Positions 5,767 through 7,293 of a stretch of 7,293 nucleotides of DNA are shown here, in pieces. Source of the stretch: Deltaproteobacteria bacterium (GTDB lineage: Bacteria; Myxococcota; UBA796; SXON01); contig CANKNP010000275.1 in assembly GCA_947483545.1 (NCBI GenBank), forward strand, positions 1 through 7,293, read 5' to 3'. Position numbers and translations under genes: made by a program. The notes beneath the pieces were generated by a model. That model did no database searches and was not told the DNA's origin. It worked only from the letters and a program-made list of their open reading frames with translations. Each line of letters opens with the position of its first letter. Position 1 is the stretch's first letter.

Positions 5767-5770
5767 CTCC
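5767..5770 (-). promoter_or_regulatory. Ribosome binding site for the small membrane protein
   Basis: GGAG on the minus strand lies 5 nt before the GTG at 5761. It decides the start: the alternative GTG at 5785 has no such site. Confidence 0.6.
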
Positions 5771-5786
5771 GTTGAGCCCCACCACT

Positions 5787-5801
5787 GCAAGGCGTGTGCC
5801 A
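5787..5801 (-). promoter_or_regulatory. Sigma54 (-24/-12) promoter
   Basis: The minus strand reads TGGCACACGCCTTGC followed by A. It matches the RpoN consensus TGGCAC-N5-TTGC(A/T) at every defined position, with the required spacing of GG (-24) to GC (-12). Transcription should start about 12 nt on, near 5775, just before the GGAG ribosome binding site of the small membrane-protein gene. It lies between the stop of an NtrB-type kinase (5878) and the small gene with der behind it. A sigma54 promoter needs an AAA+ activator bound upstream. Such sites would fall in the 3' end of the kinase gene or in 5802-5877, where CGTGGAATTCACG (5811-5823) is an imperfect palindrome. Confidence 0.75.
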
Positions 5802-5850
5802 TTTCAGGATCGTGGAATTCACGAGGTTTGTCGGATCGAGCACCGCGAAG

Positions 5851-5866
5851 TTCGCCGAACGGCGAA
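5851..5866 (-). repeat. Short hairpin after the kinase stop
   Basis: TTCGCC and GGCGAA form a perfect 6-bp stem around a 4-nt loop, 11 bp past the kinase stop codon on the minus strand. No T tract follows, so it is at best a weak terminator or an mRNA 3' end. Its place between the kinase and the sigma54 promoter fits a transcription-unit boundary. Confidence 0.4.
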
Positions 5867-5877
5867 GCGCAGTTCGT

Positions 5878-7293
5878 TCACAACGGGATGCGCAGCGTGA
5901 ACACGCTCCCGACGCCCACGGTGCTCCTCACGTCCAGCTCCCCGCCGTGCGCCAGCGCGATGCGACGCGAGATCGCGAGCCCGAGGCCGGTGCCCTCGTG
6001 CCGCGTGGTGTAGAAGGGCACGAACAGCTTATCCAGCTCAGATGGGGACATCCCGGCGCCGGTGTCCGTCACTGCCAGCTCGACAGCGTCGGCCTGACGG
6101 GCCTTCGGGTCGCGCATCTTTCCGAGGCGGGTCGAGAACGTGACGGTGCCGACGGGCCCCGCAGCGGTGATGGCGTTCTGCCCCAGGTTCAGCAGGACCT
6201 GGGTGATCTTCCCGGGATCCAGCTGTACCTCCGGAACATCGACCGCGTGCTCTTGGACGAGATCAGTCGTTGCGGACTGCGCCCGTAGGAGGCCGATCAC
6301 CTGGCCGACCAGCTGCTCGGCGCTCAACGGCAGCCGCTCGATTTGCAGCGGCCGGGAATAATCCAGGAACTGGGTCACGACCCCCGAGAGGCGATCCACC
6401 TCGTCGATGATGACCTTCACCATCTCGGCGTCGTCCGCGGCCCGCGCGCCGCCTTGGAGGTACTGAGCGGCGCCCTTGATGCCGGCCAGCGGATTTCGAA
6501 TTTCGTGGGCCAAACCCGCGGCCATCGTGCCCAACGCTGCCAGTCGATGCTCCTCTTTCAGTTGTTCAAAGCCCCGCAGGTTCTCCAAGATCACGCTCGC
6601 CCGGTCCACGACCTTGGCCAGCCGGCCGACCTCCGCTTCAGTGAATCCCTCATCGTCGGCATCCCGGAGCGTGAGCCAGCCCAGCACGACATCGCCCGAC
6701 CGAAACGGGACGACGACATCCGCGTTCATCGCACGCATGGTGCGGAGCCGGGGTTCGAGGGCATCCGAGTGTTGGAGTTGGAGGCGTAGGATGTGCTGAT
6801 CCTCGACGCGCACATAGGGGCCGTGTGCAAAGCCGTCCGCGAACGGCTGGCGCGCGACTTGGAGCACGGGGGGCTCGTCATGCGCGCCGCGTTCGCAGTC
6901 CAGACGGTAGGCGCGACGCTCCGAGTCCCACAAGTAGAGCGCTGCGGCCCGGACCCGGCCGCTCCCCAGCAGCCGGTCGATCAGCTCGGTGCGCAGGCTC
7001 TCGAGCGAGATCACCCGCGCGAGCGCCAGGTCGGTCGCGGCGACGGCGTCGATCAGCCTCTGTCCCCTGGAGTTGATCACCCGTCCGGCGAGGGTCTCCA
7101 GCTGCTTGGACATGGGCTCATAGGCGAGCAGGAAGATCGCTGAGGCGAGGAAAACCTGGAAAAACCCATGCACCGGGTATTCGCCGAACAACATGCCAGC
7201 GGCCAACACATCGATGCCGACGAGCAGGAAGGCCGCGCCGACCACGGCGGCGAGCCGCGCAAAGAGCACCCCCATGTCCAAGAGCCGCCAGGA
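5878..7293 (-). CDS. Membrane sensor histidine kinase, NtrB/AtoS/PilS type (5' end cut off)
   Basis: The frame stays open to the window edge, so the N-terminus is probably missing. A TTG at 7281 and an ATG at 7275 exist but would start inside a membrane region. Numbering from the TTG, two hydrophobic helices (about 5-31 and 38-55) are followed by a GAF-like sensor region (about 85-235). The HisKA domain has the phospho-accepting H259 in GLAHEIRNPLAG. The HATPase_c domain has the N box NLGQNA (365-370, Asn369), DTGAG (406-410), the F-box-like LFVPFYTTR (419-427) and GTGLGLA (430-436). All catalytic boxes are intact, so the kinase should autophosphorylate on His259. The HEIRNPLAG type usually pairs with NtrC-like sigma54 activators. 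No response regulator is in the window, but the sigma54 promoter 77 bp past its stop fits such a pair. The signal sensed is unknown. Confidence 0.9.
   Translation of the reverse strand, partial: SWRLLDMGVLFARLAAVVGAAFLLVGIDVLAAGMLFGEYPVHGFFQVFLASAIFLLAYEPMSKQLETLAGRVINSRGQRLIDAVAATDLALARVISLESLRTELIDRLLGSGRVRAAALYLWDSERRAYRLDCERGAHDEPPVLQVARQPFADGFAHGPYVRVEDQHILRLQLQHSDALEPRLRTMRAMNADVVVPFRSGDVVLGWLTLRDADDEGFTEAEVGRLAKVVDRASVILENLRGFEQLKEEHRLAALGTMAAGLAHEIRNPLAGIKGAAQYLQGGARAADDAEMVKVIIDEVDRLSGVVTQFLDYSRPLQIERLPLSAEQLVGQVIGLLRAQSATTDLVQEHAVDVPEVQLDPGKITQVLLNLGQNAITAAGPVGTVTFSTRLGKMRDPKARQADAVELAVTDTGAGMSPSELDKLFVPFYTTRHEGTGLGLAISRRIALAHGGELDVRSTVGVGSVFTLRIPL

Noticed and set aside
5762..5785. 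Longer start (GTG 5785) for the small membrane protein
   Set aside because: It has no ribosome binding site and would lie upstream of the transcript predicted from the sigma54 promoter.

Overview
This is a GC-rich bacterial window. Most genes lie on the minus strand, and GC is very high at third codon positions. PilB is the best lineage marker: from memory it closely resembles the pilus motor of Myxococcus-type bacteria. I therefore infer Myxococcota or a related former deltaproteobacterium; no search was run.

Layout from left to right: a short hairpin-containing end (1-116); an exported caspase-like (C14) protein on minus (117-1337); a 114-bp divergent spacer with a good sigma70-like promoter and a 14-bp tandem repeat; a PaaI-type hotdog thioesterase on plus (1452-1898); the type IV pilus extension ATPase PilB on minus (1905-3635), convergent with the thioesterase and only 6 bp away; a 394-bp non-coding spacer packed with palindromes (3636-4029); the ribosome-assembly GTPase Der on minus (4030-5517); a small tail-anchored membrane protein on minus (5555-5761); a near-perfect sigma54 (-24/-12) promoter on minus (5787-5801); and the 3' part of a membrane-bound NtrB/AtoS/PilS-type histidine kinase on minus (5878 to the window edge).

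On the minus strand the order of transcription is kinase, sigma54 promoter, small membrane protein, der, palindrome-rich spacer, pilB. The kinase class usually partners with sigma54 activators, so a sigma54 promoter just after it suggests that the small protein and der can be switched on by a two-component signal. Whether that transcription reaches pilB depends on the structured spacer. PilB carries two complete 24-residue c-di-GMP-binding motifs, which suggests second-messenger control of pilus extension.

The features I rate most worth following up are the sigma54 promoter in front of an essential GTPase, the palindrome cluster with alternative pairings and compensatory changes, the c-di-GMP motifs in PilB, and the uncharacterised tail-anchored protein. 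I see no new defence system, CRISPR array, rRNA, tRNA or transposase.
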